Assembly (NCBI GenBank): GCA_963759095.1
Contig: CAVWYF010000025.1
Span: 20,426-84,425, forward strand
Length of the DNA: 64,000 bases
DNA from: Anderseniella sp963759095
GTDB lineage: Bacteria; Pseudomonadota; Alphaproteobacteria; Rhizobiales; Aestuariivirgaceae
Reading direction: 5' to 3'
The notes under the pieces were generated by a model. That model had not been told where the DNA came from and did no database searches. It was given only the letters and a program-made list of their open reading frames with translations. Positions within the stretch are counted from its first letter, which is position 1; the number at the start of each line of letters is the position of its first letter. The position numbers and the translations under genes were made by a program. Of the stretch, positions 46,340 to 55,749 are shown in pieces.

Positions 46340-46468
46340 TGCAGGCGCGGATTTATGCCCCCTGGACCGGTGTCTTGCGATTGGTAACCGGTCCCTGTAA
46401 TGCTGCAGCAATACCAAAGAAACTGACTATTGACCCTTTGGTTTAAGTTCCCTGGGAGATTTTCACGC

Positions 46469-47818
46469 TTGAGCCAGCCTGTGCCAAAACCGGTGTTTGC
46501 AACCCTCCTCGACAGGTTGTCAGACCATACCGCCACTATCGGTGTCATAGGGCTCGGATATGTCGGCCTGCCGCTGGCTGCTGCCTGCGCGCGTGGCGGG
46601 TTCCAGGTTGTTGGCTTCGATATCGATGAAACCAAAACCACCGCGCTCGGCAAGGCGATATCATACATCGATGCTGTCACCTCTGACGAACTTGCCGGTC
46701 ATGTGGCCGCAAAACGCTTTCAGGCGACCTCGGACTTTGCACATTTGAAGACTTGCGACGCTATTGTCATTTGCGTCCCGACACCGTTGTCAAAGCATCG
46801 CGAACCTGATCTTTCCTATGTTTCCCGGACGGCGGAAAACATAGCCGCCCAGCTCAAGCCGGGGCAATTGATTGTTCTTGAATCGACAACCTATCCAGGG
46901 ACGACCCTGGAGGTTCTGAAACCAATTCTGGAAGCGGGCGGCCTCAGGTCAGGTGCAGATTTCTGGCTTGGCTTTTCGCCTGAGCGTGAAGACCCGGGCA
47001 ATCAGCGATTCGATACAACCAGTATTCCGAAGGTGATTGCCGGCGATGGTGAACAGGCCTTGGACCTCATGAAGGCACTCTATGGGGCAGTGGTCGACAC
47101 GGTCGTTCCGGTGTCTTCGCCGTCCGTCGCCGAAGCCGTCAAGATCACCGAGAACGTGTTCAGGGCAGTCAACATAGCGCTGGTCAACGAACTCAAGGTG
47201 ATCTACGGCGCGATGGGCATAGATGTCTGGGAAGTCATTGATGCAGCCTCCACCAAGCCATTTGGGTTTATGCCGTTTTATCCGGGGCCGGGCCTGGGTG
47301 GCCATTGCATCCCGATCGATCCGTTTTATCTCACATGGAAGTCGCGTGAATATGGATTGCCGACCCGCTTCATCGAGCTTGCAGGTGAAATCAATGTTGC
47401 CATGCCGAAGTATGTTATTGGCAGATTACGGGACGAACTGGATCAACAGCAGTCTGTCGCACTTGGCGTCGCGCGTATTCTTGTCCTTGGGCTGGCCTAC
47501 AAAAAAAACGTATCCGACATAAGGGAAAGCCCGTCATTTGCTCTCATTGAATTGCTTGAAAAGCATGGCAGCAAGGTCGATTTTCACGATCCGCATGTCA
47601 GCGAAATACCCATGACCCGGGAACATGGGGATCTGGCCGGCCGCAAATCGGTAGACCTCACGGCTGAAACGATAGCCGGATACAATGTCATGCTGGTGTC
47701 GACCGACCATGATGCCATCGACTATCAACTTGTCGCGAACAGTGCCAAACTCATCGTCGATACACGAAATGCCTTTGCCAGACGCGGCTTGGACGGCGAG
47801 CATATCGTTAAAGCATAA
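46469..47818 (+). CDS. Nucleotide-sugar dehydrogenase, UDP-N-acetylglucosamine (WbpA) type
   Basis: An enzyme of about 449 residues from the UDP-glucose/GDP-mannose dehydrogenase family. The N-terminal motif is IGVIGLGYVGLPLAAACARGG, then CVPTPLSKHREPDLSYV and ESTTYPGTTLEV; the catalytic Cys is in GPGLGGHCIPIDPFYL. This pattern and the motif FSPEREDPGN match WbpA/TviB rather than Ugd, so the product is probably a UDP-N-acetylhexosaminuronate. The start is a TTG at 46469 with GGGAG 10 bases upstream; a TTG at 46430 is a weaker alternative. Confidence 0.85.
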   Translation: MSQPVPKPVFATLLDRLSDHTATIGVIGLGYVGLPLAAACARGGFQVVGFDIDETKTTALGKAISYIDAVTSDELAGHVAAKRFQATSDFAHLKTCDAIVICVPTPLSKHREPDLSYVSRTAENIAAQLKPGQLIVLESTTYPGTTLEVLKPILEAGGLRSGADFWLGFSPEREDPGNQRFDTTSIPKVIAGDGEQALDLMKALYGAVVDTVVPVSSPSVAEAVKITENVFRAVNIALVNELKVIYGAMGIDVWEVIDAASTKPFGFMPFYPGPGLGGHCIPIDPFYLTWKSREYGLPTRFIELAGEINVAMPKYVIGRLRDELDQQQSVALGVARILVLGLAYKKNVSDIRESPSFALIELLEKHGSKVDFHDPHVSEIPMTREHGDLAGRKSVDLTAETIAGYNVMLVSTDHDAIDYQLVANSAKLIVDTRNAFARRGLDGEHIVKA

Positions 47819-47899
47819 CGAGGCAGATCCCTGGGCTTCAGATCATTCCGGGGCTGGCTGGCAGACCTGAAGATATCACTGTGAAAGCGTCCTAAACTT

Positions 47900-49075
47900 A
47901 TGGCGGTTCATCTTTCTCCTGAACTTACCCTTCTGATGGCGGCCTGCAAATCGGACGCGGCCTTTGTTGCGGTTCATGACCGGCTGCATGATCAGATTGA
48001 CTGGCAGCGGTTCGGTTCACTGGCGCGTTCACACAAACTCGGAGCACTGGCAGCGACGAGGGTCAGCCGGGCAAATCTCGCCATGGTGCCGGCCGAAACA
48101 AGTCTCATGCTGGAGTCCTACCGGCGTGACATTGTTACTCGCAATCTTGCGCAGGAGGTGGGCACAGCGCAGGTAACCGGGTTGCTTGCGGCAGCAGGCA
48201 TTCGCGTACTGGCGTTCAAAGGGGTTGCGGCGGGACGTCTGCTGCATGGCGATGTGCATAACCAACGCGTATCCAGCGATATCGACATCCTGATTACGCC
48301 TGAGGACCTGCCGACTGCCGAAGCGGCACTTGGCGCGGCAGGCTACCGGAAGGACTGGCCGGGATTTGAAGTGGCTTCGCGGGCGCAACCGACCCTGATG
48401 TACCTGGCACATGCGTTCACGTGGGTATCGCCGGATATGGGACTGGCGGTTGAACTGCACCATCGTCTGACCCACAATCCATACTGGTTTGATGTCCGGT
48501 TTGACCGGTTGTGGGACGCTTCCGAGGAAGTCGTTTTGCAAGTTGGCAGTGTCCGCACACTCGGCCCGGCAGACATGGCTGCCTATATGTGTTGTCATGC
48601 TGTGGATCACAACTACTTCGTCCTCAAGTGGATCGATGATGCTGCAAAGGCTCTCAACAGAGCAGAGCAGATGACGTCAAATCCATACTGGTTACCTTCT
48701 GAATTGGGCGCTGTTACTGCAGTTGATCGTGCAAAGGAGCTTATTGGCGCCCTTTATGCAGATATTCAGATTGAACCCGATTTGCCAAAACAGGAAAATT
48801 ACCGAAGCCGCGGAGTCACCCGGGCGATAGCCCGAATCGAGGCAGCTAATTTTGGCGACGATACCCGTCATTTGGCGGACCTGCCGGGGGAAATCTCCGG
48901 AATAGTTCGCAGAGCCGCCCTGGGCGGTTCCTGGAAGGCCGCATGGCATGACATTTTTCAGGTTCTTGCAGATCCGCGCGATACCCGCGCACTGGGCCTG
49001 GGGCTTGCATGGCAACCGCTGTACGCTGTTTTGGGCCTGCCGTTTTCGGCCTGGCGTTATCTGACCCGGTCGTAG
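47900..49075 (+). CDS. PF14907-like nucleotidyltransferase family protein
   Basis: A 391-residue protein. The nucleotidyltransferase core is in LAFKGVAAGRLLHGD and RVSSDIDILITPEDLPTAEAAL, with the paired acids DID. A helical N-terminus (FGSLARSHKLGALAATRVS) and later AVELHHRLTH and CCHAVDHNYFVLKWIDDAAK are typical of the uncharacterised NTP_transf_5 family. Such genes accompany lasso-peptide or EPS clusters; the substrate is unknown. The next gene is the asparagine-synthetase homologue. Confidence 0.75.
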   Translation: MAVHLSPELTLLMAACKSDAAFVAVHDRLHDQIDWQRFGSLARSHKLGALAATRVSRANLAMVPAETSLMLESYRRDIVTRNLAQEVGTAQVTGLLAAAGIRVLAFKGVAAGRLLHGDVHNQRVSSDIDILITPEDLPTAEAALGAAGYRKDWPGFEVASRAQPTLMYLAHAFTWVSPDMGLAVELHHRLTHNPYWFDVRFDRLWDASEEVVLQVGSVRTLGPADMAAYMCCHAVDHNYFVLKWIDDAAKALNRAEQMTSNPYWLPSELGAVTAVDRAKELIGALYADIQIEPDLPKQENYRSRGVTRAIARIEAANFGDDTRHLADLPGEISGIVRRAALGGSWKAAWHDIFQVLADPRDTRALGLGLAWQPLYAVLGLPFSAWRYLTRS

Positions 49076-49239
49076 ACCAACACGGGTTCACCTGAACCTG
49101 ATCTGGTCTCGTGTGTCGTAAAAAATTCCTGCGGTGATAACCGGACAGGCGACACCCGAATCAATTGCTGGAAGACCTATTGTGTTTGTAGACACCCATT
49201 TGCAAAAACGGCGAACAGTGCTGTCACGAGGATGATTGT

Positions 49240-51198
49240 TTGAGCGCGATTGGTGCGATTTTCTGGAAGGACGGACGGCCTGCCGAACGAGCGATGATTG
49301 AACGCCTGGGGCAAGGATTACGCCCGTATGGCCGGACGTCGCAAACTGTTTGTATCTCCGGCAGATGTGGTGTCGTCTTCGCCCTGCGTGGTGTAACCGG
49401 CGTCGGGGACCACACACGTCAGCCTGTGCAGGCAAACAATGGCCGGCATTTGTTTGTGTTTGACGGACGGCTCGACAACCGGGCTGAAATTGCACGGGGC
49501 ATGGCCGGATCGGACTTCCGGACAGGTCGGATATGTGATGCCAATCTGGCATTTCATTCATGGCTCAAGGGTGGCGATGCCGCTGTCCGAAAATGGTCTG
49601 GCGAATTTTCCTTCATATGCTGGGATGCGCATGAAGAAACACTTGTGGCCTGCCGCGATCATATTGGTCTGCGAGCACTGTGTTATCATGAAACAGCACA
49701 GCGGGTTGTCGTTGCATCAGCGCCGCGTGCCGTGCTTGGCCTGCCTGATGTCGAGCGTGCGATTGATGAGCAAAAGATTGCTGACCAGCTTGTCCAGTTG
49801 TTCCATGACGGCGAGCGCACGTTCTACAAAGATATCAAACGGGTCCTGCCCGGGCATATGCTTCGTGTCAATCAGACCAAGACAGAAAGCACAAAATACT
49901 GGAGCCTCGATGAAGTGCCGGAGGTTCGCCATGCCAGCGATGAGGATTATGTCGAGGCCGGTCTTGAACTGTTCAATGAAGCGGTCAGGGCGCAGGTGAC
50001 AGACGGGTCGCGGGTCGGCACATTCTTGAGCGGCGGACTTGATTCATCGTCAGTTGCGGTAACCGCCCTGGATCACCTTCCCGACAACCAGTCTTTACCA
50101 GCCTTTACATGGGTGCCCTCCAGGGACTGGGACGGACGCTGCAGGGACGGGGTGTACGGCGATGAAACCCCGTTCATTGAAGACATCTGCAAGTTGCACC
50201 CACGCATCAAGGCGCATTTTGTCCGGTCGGAAGGCCACGGGTTGTTTCACCAGCTCGATGAGTTTCTGGACTGTTCCGGAGTTGCCCCGCGCAATGCGAT
50301 CAACCTGTGCTGGATACACGACATCAATATGGCTGCACGCGATCAGGGGCTTAACGTTCTGCTTGAAGGTGGCATGGGCAACATGTCGTTGAGCTGGAGC
50401 GGTGAGGGGGTTCTGATGGAGCGCTGGCAACAGAAAGATTACACCAATCTGGCGCGGGATGTTTTTAGCGGCCCGGGAGGTGCAAAGGGTGTCTTCCGCA
50501 GGCTCACTCACATGCTGCTGTTCCGGATTGCGCCGGGCTGGGTGCAGCAACGTTATTTGCAGCTCAGAGGTGATCGCAGCGCCTTGCCGCTGTGGCGCAG
50601 CCGGTCTGCGATCAACCCTGACTTTGCCCGTGAAATGCATGTTGAAGACCGCATGGAGCACTATGGCTGGGATTTCTTCTCCAAGCCCGTTCGTGACACC
50701 CGGCAGTTGAGAGCAGAGCTCATTGCAGGCAGCTTTTCGCATGAGCGTGCCGATATTCATCAGGCAATGCGGGCCATGCATGATGTCGAGACCAGAGACC
50801 CGTTTTCGGATCGCCGCCTTGTTGAGTGGTCACTTGGATTGCCGGAGACCCAGTCACGGCGTTTCGGGCAAAGCCGCTGGCTGATCCGACGGATGATGAA
50901 AGACAAGCTGCCTGCGTCGGTGCTCGACAACCCAAAGGGCGGTGAACAGGTGATCGACTGGCATGCGCGCCTGACCTGGGATCTGCCACGTCTTCGAGAT
51001 GAGCTGGAAGCCCTGTCGGACGATCCGGATACGGCCAGATTTATTGATGTCAAACTCATCCAGACATTTCTTGATGACTGGCCCGCTGAAACGCCGATTG
51101 GGTCAGCAGACCGTGGATACGCATTCATACCTGTCAGCATCGGATCTGCGATTGCAGCCGGGCGGCTGGTGAGGCGCACCAAGGGGTCCAATCGCTAG
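49240..51198 (+). CDS. Asparagine-synthetase-like amidotransferase without the glutaminase cysteine
   Basis: A 652-residue protein with an N-terminal Ntn-type fold (residues 1-200: FVFDGRLDNRAEI, GEFSFICWDAHEETLVACRDHIGLRAL) and a C-terminal ATP-pyrophosphatase domain whose PP-loop is FLSGGLDSSSVAV near residue 264. The N-terminus reads MSAIGAIF; true AsnB begins MCGI, so the nucleophilic Cys is absent and glutamine hydrolysis is not expected. The TTG at 49240 has GAGG eight bases upstream. This is the state of lasso-peptide cyclases and beta-lactam synthetases, which form amides from adenylated carboxylates. Substrate unknown; see findings. Confidence 0.8.
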   Translation: MSAIGAIFWKDGRPAERAMIERLGQGLRPYGRTSQTVCISGRCGVVFALRGVTGVGDHTRQPVQANNGRHLFVFDGRLDNRAEIARGMAGSDFRTGRICDANLAFHSWLKGGDAAVRKWSGEFSFICWDAHEETLVACRDHIGLRALCYHETAQRVVVASAPRAVLGLPDVERAIDEQKIADQLVQLFHDGERTFYKDIKRVLPGHMLRVNQTKTESTKYWSLDEVPEVRHASDEDYVEAGLELFNEAVRAQVTDGSRVGTFLSGGLDSSSVAVTALDHLPDNQSLPAFTWVPSRDWDGRCRDGVYGDETPFIEDICKLHPRIKAHFVRSEGHGLFHQLDEFLDCSGVAPRNAINLCWIHDINMAARDQGLNVLLEGGMGNMSLSWSGEGVLMERWQQKDYTNLARDVFSGPGGAKGVFRRLTHMLLFRIAPGWVQQRYLQLRGDRSALPLWRSRSAINPDFAREMHVEDRMEHYGWDFFSKPVRDTRQLRAELIAGSFSHERADIHQAMRAMHDVETRDPFSDRRLVEWSLGLPETQSRRFGQSRWLIRRMMKDKLPASVLDNPKGGEQVIDWHARLTWDLPRLRDELEALSDDPDTARFIDVKLIQTFLDDWPAETPIGSADRGYAFIPVSIGSAIAAGRLVRRTKGSNR

Positions 51199-51361
51199 TT
51201 CGGTATGCTTCTTTCATCTAACTTTCCCGAAGATATCCGCCAATCCCTGTGCCGTTCGAAATCAATGCACGACAGGCTGCATAACGAGCGTTATAAGCAC
51301 TCGCGAGCGCTTTAAATTCCTGTCGCGCCTGCAGCGGCCGCGATACTGAGGAGGTTTTCCA

Positions 51362-52375
51362 TTGCGTGTTCTGGTTACCGGTACAGCAGGGTTCATCGGG
51401 TTTCATGTGGCCAGCCGTCTGAAGTCCGACGGGCATGAGGTGACGGGCTTCGACAACATGTCTCCCTATTACGATATTGCCTTGAAGCAGGCACGGCTGG
51501 AGAAGTTGCGTCATGCCGGTATTCCGGTTGCAGAAGCTGATCTGTGCGACAAGGCGGCGCTGGAAGACGTTTGGCAGAAGGCTGATCCGGAAGTTGTTGT
51601 GCATTTGGCGGCTCAGGCCGGGGTCCGCTACAGTCTCGACAACCCGCAAGCCTATGTGGACAGCAACCTGGTGGGGTTCAGCAACATGCTGGAACTGGCG
51701 CGTGCTGCAAAGCCGGAGCATTTCCTGTACGCCTCAACCAGTTCCGTCTATGGCGCCAATACCACGCTGCCGTGGTCGGAAAGCCACCCGGTGGAACATC
51801 CCGTATCGTTTTACGCTGCCACCAAGAAATCCAATGAGATGATGGCCCACTCTTATTCGGATCTGTTCAGGGTGCCGATGACAGGCATGCGGTTCTTTAC
51901 GGTTTATGGCGAGTGGGGCCGGCCCGACATGGCGTTTTTCAAGTTCGCCGATGCCATGTTAAAAGGTGAACCCATTGAAGTGTACAATCATGGCAGGATG
52001 ACCCGCGACTTCACCCATGTCAGCGATGTGGTGGACGCGGTAGTGGGGTTGATGGCGAAAACACCCGAACCGGTAGCTAGGGTTGACGGGCAACCAGCCC
52101 GGCTTGGTACAAGCCCTGTTGCGCCGCACAGGCTGATCAATATTGCGTCCGGCACGCGGGTTGAACTGATGCATTATATCGAGTGCCTGGAGAATTCACT
52201 GGGCGTCAAGGCGCAGATCAATTTTACCGGCATGGCAGCCGGCGATGTGCGTGATACCTGGGGGGACATTTCGGCATTATCGAATTTGACCGGCTATAAA
52301 CCGAAGGTAGATGTGGAACAGGGTATTGCCTGCTTCGCCCGCTGGTATCGTGACTACTATGGTTTGAAAGCCTGA
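51362..52375 (+). CDS. UDP-glucuronate 4-epimerase-type NAD-dependent epimerase
   Basis: A 337-residue extended SDR. GTAGFIGFHVASRL is the NAD motif; LAAQAGVRYSLDNPQAYVDSNL and the catalytic Tyr/Lys in FYAATKKSNEMMAHSYSDL near residue 150 match the LspL/CapI group that makes UDP-galacturonate from UDP-glucuronate. TTG start with a strong GAGGAGG six bases upstream. Followed by the UDP-glucuronate decarboxylase, so both use the Ugd product. The exact substrate is inferred from family similarity. Confidence 0.88.
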   Translation: MRVLVTGTAGFIGFHVASRLKSDGHEVTGFDNMSPYYDIALKQARLEKLRHAGIPVAEADLCDKAALEDVWQKADPEVVVHLAAQAGVRYSLDNPQAYVDSNLVGFSNMLELARAAKPEHFLYASTSSVYGANTTLPWSESHPVEHPVSFYAATKKSNEMMAHSYSDLFRVPMTGMRFFTVYGEWGRPDMAFFKFADAMLKGEPIEVYNHGRMTRDFTHVSDVVDAVVGLMAKTPEPVARVDGQPARLGTSPVAPHRLINIASGTRVELMHYIECLENSLGVKAQINFTGMAAGDVRDTWGDISALSNLTGYKPKVDVEQGIACFARWYRDYYGLKA

Positions 52376-52396
52376 ACGTTAGAGCAGGAAACCCGA

Positions 52397-53371
52397 CTGG
52401 CCAGATTATATGACAGCCGCAAGCGCATCCTGGTAACCGGAGGGGCCGGTTTCATCGGCTAGCACCTTATTGACCGGTTATTGGAGCAGGGCCACGATGT
52501 GTTGTGTGCCGACAATTTGTTCACCGGCACCAAGCGGAATATTGATCAGTTCCACAATCATCCGCGCTTTGAGTTCATGCGTCATGACGTGACTTTCCCG
52601 CTCCATGTGGAAGTGGACGAGATTTACAACCTGGCCTGTCCGGCATCTCCGGTGCACTATCAGCACGATCCGGTCCAGACCACCAAAACGTCCGTTCATG
52701 GTGCGATCAATGTACTGGGGCTTGCCAAGCGTCTGGGGAGCAAGGTGTTCCAGGCGTCGACGAGTGAAGTCTATGGCGATCCGGTCGTGCACCCGCAGAC
52801 TGAGGACTACCGGGGCAACGTCAATCCAATCGGACCGCGGTCGTGTTATGATGAGGGCAAACGATGCGCAGAAACCCTGTTCTTCGATTATCATCGCCAG
52901 CACGGGCTTGAGATCAAGGTTGCCCGCATCTTCAATACCTACGGTCCCCGCATGCATCCCGCCGACGGCCGGGTGGTTTCGAACTTCATCATGCAGGCCC
53001 TGTGAGGCGACTCCATAACCCTTTTTGGTGATGGATCGCAAAAACGGTCCTTCTGCTATGTTGACGATCTTGTTGAAGGCTTTCTGAAGCTGATGGCAAC
53101 CGGCCCGGAAACCACGGGACCGGTCAATCTTGGCAATCCGACTGAATTCACCATCAAGGAGTTGGCGGAAAAGGTCGTTGAGATGACCGGATTGAAGTCG
53201 AAGATCGTCTATCACGACTTACCGCAGGACGACCTCAGGCAACGGCAACCGGATATCAGCCTGGCGAAGCAGACGCTTGACTGGCAACCGACCATCGATC
53301 TGGAAAAGGGCCTTGGCTGGACGATTAACTATTTCAGGACATTGTTGCCGGAGCTTGCCAATAACAGGTGA
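52397..53371 (+). pseudogene. UDP-glucuronate decarboxylase with two in-frame stops
   Basis: A full-length UXS-type SDR of about 324 codons in one frame, with no indel. It reads LARLYDSRKRILVTGGAGFIG, then TAG at 52460 where the family has Ser, and continues HLIDRLLEQGH, LACPASPVHYQHDPVQT, GPRSCYDEGKRCAET (catalytic Tyr/Lys) and MHPADGRVVSNFIMQAL, then TGA at 53003 where Arg is usual, then FGDGSQKRSFCYVDDLVEGF. The codon at the expected start (52397) is CTG. It would convert UDP-glucuronate to UDP-xylose. Three separate point differences with a perfect frame suggest early decay or base-call errors; both are possible. Confidence 0.85.
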
Positions 53372-53490
53372 GGCAGTAAGCAGCCGGCGAGTTCCTGTGT
53401 GCCGGCAAGACTTTATGCGTTCACTTGAACCCGTGTTGCTCTAGGCTGTGCCACAACCGAATCGATTGATCGGCTGATTTTCGACTTCGT

Positions 53491-55281
53491 ATGAATCTTG
53501 AGCAGCAGGCCTATCCTGGGATGTCATTCATAAGCTTCATCTTGTCCCTGTGGAAATTCCGTCCCGGCCTGCTTTCTCTCAACATTGCGCTGCTGGTTTG
53601 GCGAACCCTGGCTGAAGGACTTGGCCTCATCCTGCTTATCCCCCTCCTGGCCCTGGTCGGCGTTGCCTCGGAAGGCGAGACGAGCTGGTTTACAGATGTT
53701 CTTCGGTCCGTGTTTGATCGGCTCGGGTTCGATCTGTCTCTTCGCTCGGTATTGCTGGTTTTTGTGGGGCTGATGGTTGCCCGTGCTGGGATCGGCTTTG
53801 CCTACAACATCGCTGCTGCCCGCCTGCAATACAGTTTTCTGCATGAGTTGAGGGCATCGACACATCGTGCGGTCACACGGGCCAACTGGCCGTTTCTCGC
53901 CGCGCAAGACAGCGGAGTCCTGAACCATTCACTGTCGATACAGTCAGAAAACGCAGCCTTTGGTGTCAGTGCCCTGGCCCGGCTTGCTTCCAGCATGTTC
54001 GCGGTGGCGATCAGCCTGGCGACAGCACTGCTGATTGATGCGCGCCTGACGCTCATCGTAATGGCACTGGCATTCGTAGTGGCCTTGCCGATACTGGGAT
54101 TTGATTTCAAAGCCTATCGTCTCAGTGAGCGTTCGGTTTCGCTGCTGGAAAACCTCTTCAAACGATTTCGCCATCAACTGGATGATCTCAAGTCGATCAA
54201 GTCAGCGGCTGGTGAAGAGCAGGCAGACAAACGGTTCAATGAATTGTCGCAGCGATATGTTGAGACTATGGTTCTACGGGCCAACAACGGTGCCCAGGCA
54301 GGCCTGGTGCATGATCTGGCCGCCGTTTTCATGCTGGCCGCGTTGATCTGGCTGGTCAGTTCATACACAGAAACACTGAGCGTCGAACCTGTTGCGCTTA
54401 TCATCATCTTTGCCCGTCTGTTTCCGCGTGGCGGCGAATTGCAACGCTCGGTGCGTGATCTGTTTGCAATGATGCCGGGATGGAAGCGCATACATGACTT
54501 GCGTGCTGCTGCGGAAACCCACAGTGAAAACCTGCCTGCCGGAACCGTGGATTCCATCGCGTTTCGCAACTCACTTGCACTGGAAAATGTTGCCTATGTT
54601 TATCCCGACAGCGAAACAGAGGTTCTGCAGGACGTCTGTATCGAACTGCCGGCAGGCTCCGCCGTTGGACTTGTCGGCCTGTCGGGTGCGGGCAAGACCA
54701 CGCTGCTTGATCTGATGTCGGGCTTGCTGACGCCGACCAAAGGGCGAATTCGTGTCGATGGTGAGGTGCTCGACGACACGCGCCGCAAGGCGTGGCGGCA
54801 GACGGTAGCCTACGTTTTGCAGGACGCCCAGCTGGTCAATGACAGTGTCAGGTACAATGTCGCGCCGTTTGACGATGACCCTGAAGACACGCAAATCTGG
54901 GCAGCGCTCGAAAAGGCCGGCGCCACTGAGATTATCCGCAACCTTCCGGACGGGCTGGATACCGTGCTGGGTGATCGTGGCAGCCGCCTGTCACGCGGTC
55001 AGCGCCAGCGCATTTCTCTGGCCAGGGCGCTTTACCTGAAACCCGGTGTTCTGTTTCTCGATGAGGCTACAAGTGCCCTCAATCCTGCCGATGAAGCGGC
55101 AATCGTTGCAACATTGCAGGGACTACGCCCACACACGACAATTGTTGTTGTCGCGCATCGGTTGTCGTCGCTGTCGTGGACAGACAAGCTCTATACACTC
55201 GAAAACGGCGGTCTTTCAGCCCATCTCCCGTCGCGATCAATCGCGGGTGAAAAGCCGGATCTCGTCAGCGAGATGCAATAG
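53491..55281 (+). CDS. ABC exporter, fused membrane and ATPase domains
   Basis: A 596-residue half-transporter. Six helices occupy about residues 20-310; the ATPase domain has Walker A GLSGAGKTTLLDLMSG near 395, the signature LSRGQRQRISLARAL near 498, Walker B VLFLDEATSAL and the switch His in VVVAHRLSSL. No C39 peptidase domain is present. It is nearer to lasso-peptide/lipid exporters than to typical RTX secretion ATPases, and no HlyD or TolC gene is near. It may export the product of the AsnB-like gene or a lipid-linked saccharide (inference). It converges on the giant RTX gene. Confidence 0.85.
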   Translation: MNLEQQAYPGMSFISFILSLWKFRPGLLSLNIALLVWRTLAEGLGLILLIPLLALVGVASEGETSWFTDVLRSVFDRLGFDLSLRSVLLVFVGLMVARAGIGFAYNIAAARLQYSFLHELRASTHRAVTRANWPFLAAQDSGVLNHSLSIQSENAAFGVSALARLASSMFAVAISLATALLIDARLTLIVMALAFVVALPILGFDFKAYRLSERSVSLLENLFKRFRHQLDDLKSIKSAAGEEQADKRFNELSQRYVETMVLRANNGAQAGLVHDLAAVFMLAALIWLVSSYTETLSVEPVALIIIFARLFPRGGELQRSVRDLFAMMPGWKRIHDLRAAAETHSENLPAGTVDSIAFRNSLALENVAYVYPDSETEVLQDVCIELPAGSAVGLVGLSGAGKTTLLDLMSGLLTPTKGRIRVDGEVLDDTRRKAWRQTVAYVLQDAQLVNDSVRYNVAPFDDDPEDTQIWAALEKAGATEIIRNLPDGLDTVLGDRGSRLSRGQRQRISLARALYLKPGVLFLDEATSALNPADEAAIVATLQGLRPHTTIVVVAHRLSSLSWTDKLYTLENGGLSAHLPSRSIAGEKPDLVSEMQ

Positions 55282-55297
55282 CAAAAGCAAGGGGCGG

Positions 55298-55320
55298 TTT
55301 CGGTTCAATCACAACCGAAA
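55298..55320 (+). terminator. Candidate hairpin behind the ABC exporter
   Basis: An 8-bp perfect stem (TTTCGGTT / AACCGAAA) with a 7-base loop, 16 bases after the exporter stop. The following bases are GCGCGTCGG rather than T-rich, so intrinsic termination would be weak. Confidence 0.35.
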
Positions 55321-55482
55321 GCGCGTCGGGGGCTTCGTTCAGGTGATGGTTAGCGTTGTTGAGTGCTGATCCTCACAGGTACACAATCAGCAATTTGGCG
55401 ATTGGCTGGCACCTGGAACAATTGCATCCAACCCGCTGTTACAAGCAAATTTTGTGAGTTCGGCAATATTGATGCACATAAG

Positions 55483-55499
55483 TTTGGGTCTGACCCAAA
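55483..55499. terminator. Candidate bidirectional hairpin
   Basis: A 7-bp stem TTTGGGT/ACCCAAA with loop CTG in the middle of the convergent gap. On the + strand it is followed by TCTTTGG, only weakly T-rich. Position suits a shared terminator for two converging genes; evidence is structural only. Confidence 0.35.
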
Positions 55500-55749
55500 T
55501 CTTTGGAACGCTTGTCTTGATAACCACGATTAATATTCCAAACCAGTTTTAAGGTGTGACAAGGATGTGATGATTCTGGTTAATCGACGATTAAGAGCAA
55601 TCAGTGGGAATGTTGAATGCGGATTTTTACAGGGAGAATGCCCGGTTAAAATTACCTTCCTCACCTAAACCAGAAAGTCGGTTTCGTTGAAATTGGCGAA
55701 CGCGAAATTCTGCAAGACAATGGAGTTGCCTGAGCCCAGATCGATCACC

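Larger units (their letters stand above)
55282..55664. other. 383-bp convergent gap with three inverted repeats
   Basis: No gene was found. Perfect dyads are TTTCGGTT-CAATCAC-AACCGAAA (55298-55320), TTTGGGT-CTG-ACCCAAA (55483-55499) and TTAATCG-A-CGATTAA (55580-55594). The first two may end transcription of the exporter gene or of the adhesin gene, although none has a clean T-run. The third is short and operator-like. Confidence 0.5.

Noticed and set aside
49076..49239. Lasso precursor peptide next to the AsnB-like gene
   Set aside because: The gaps before and after the gene (49076-49239, 51199-51361, 53372-53490) hold only frames of 10 codons or fewer after plausible starts.
53003..53005. 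TGA read as selenocysteine in the UDP-glucuronate decarboxylase
   Set aside because: The position is a conserved Arg with no redox role, a TAG stop also lies upstream, and no SECIS-like hairpin was seen after the TGA.
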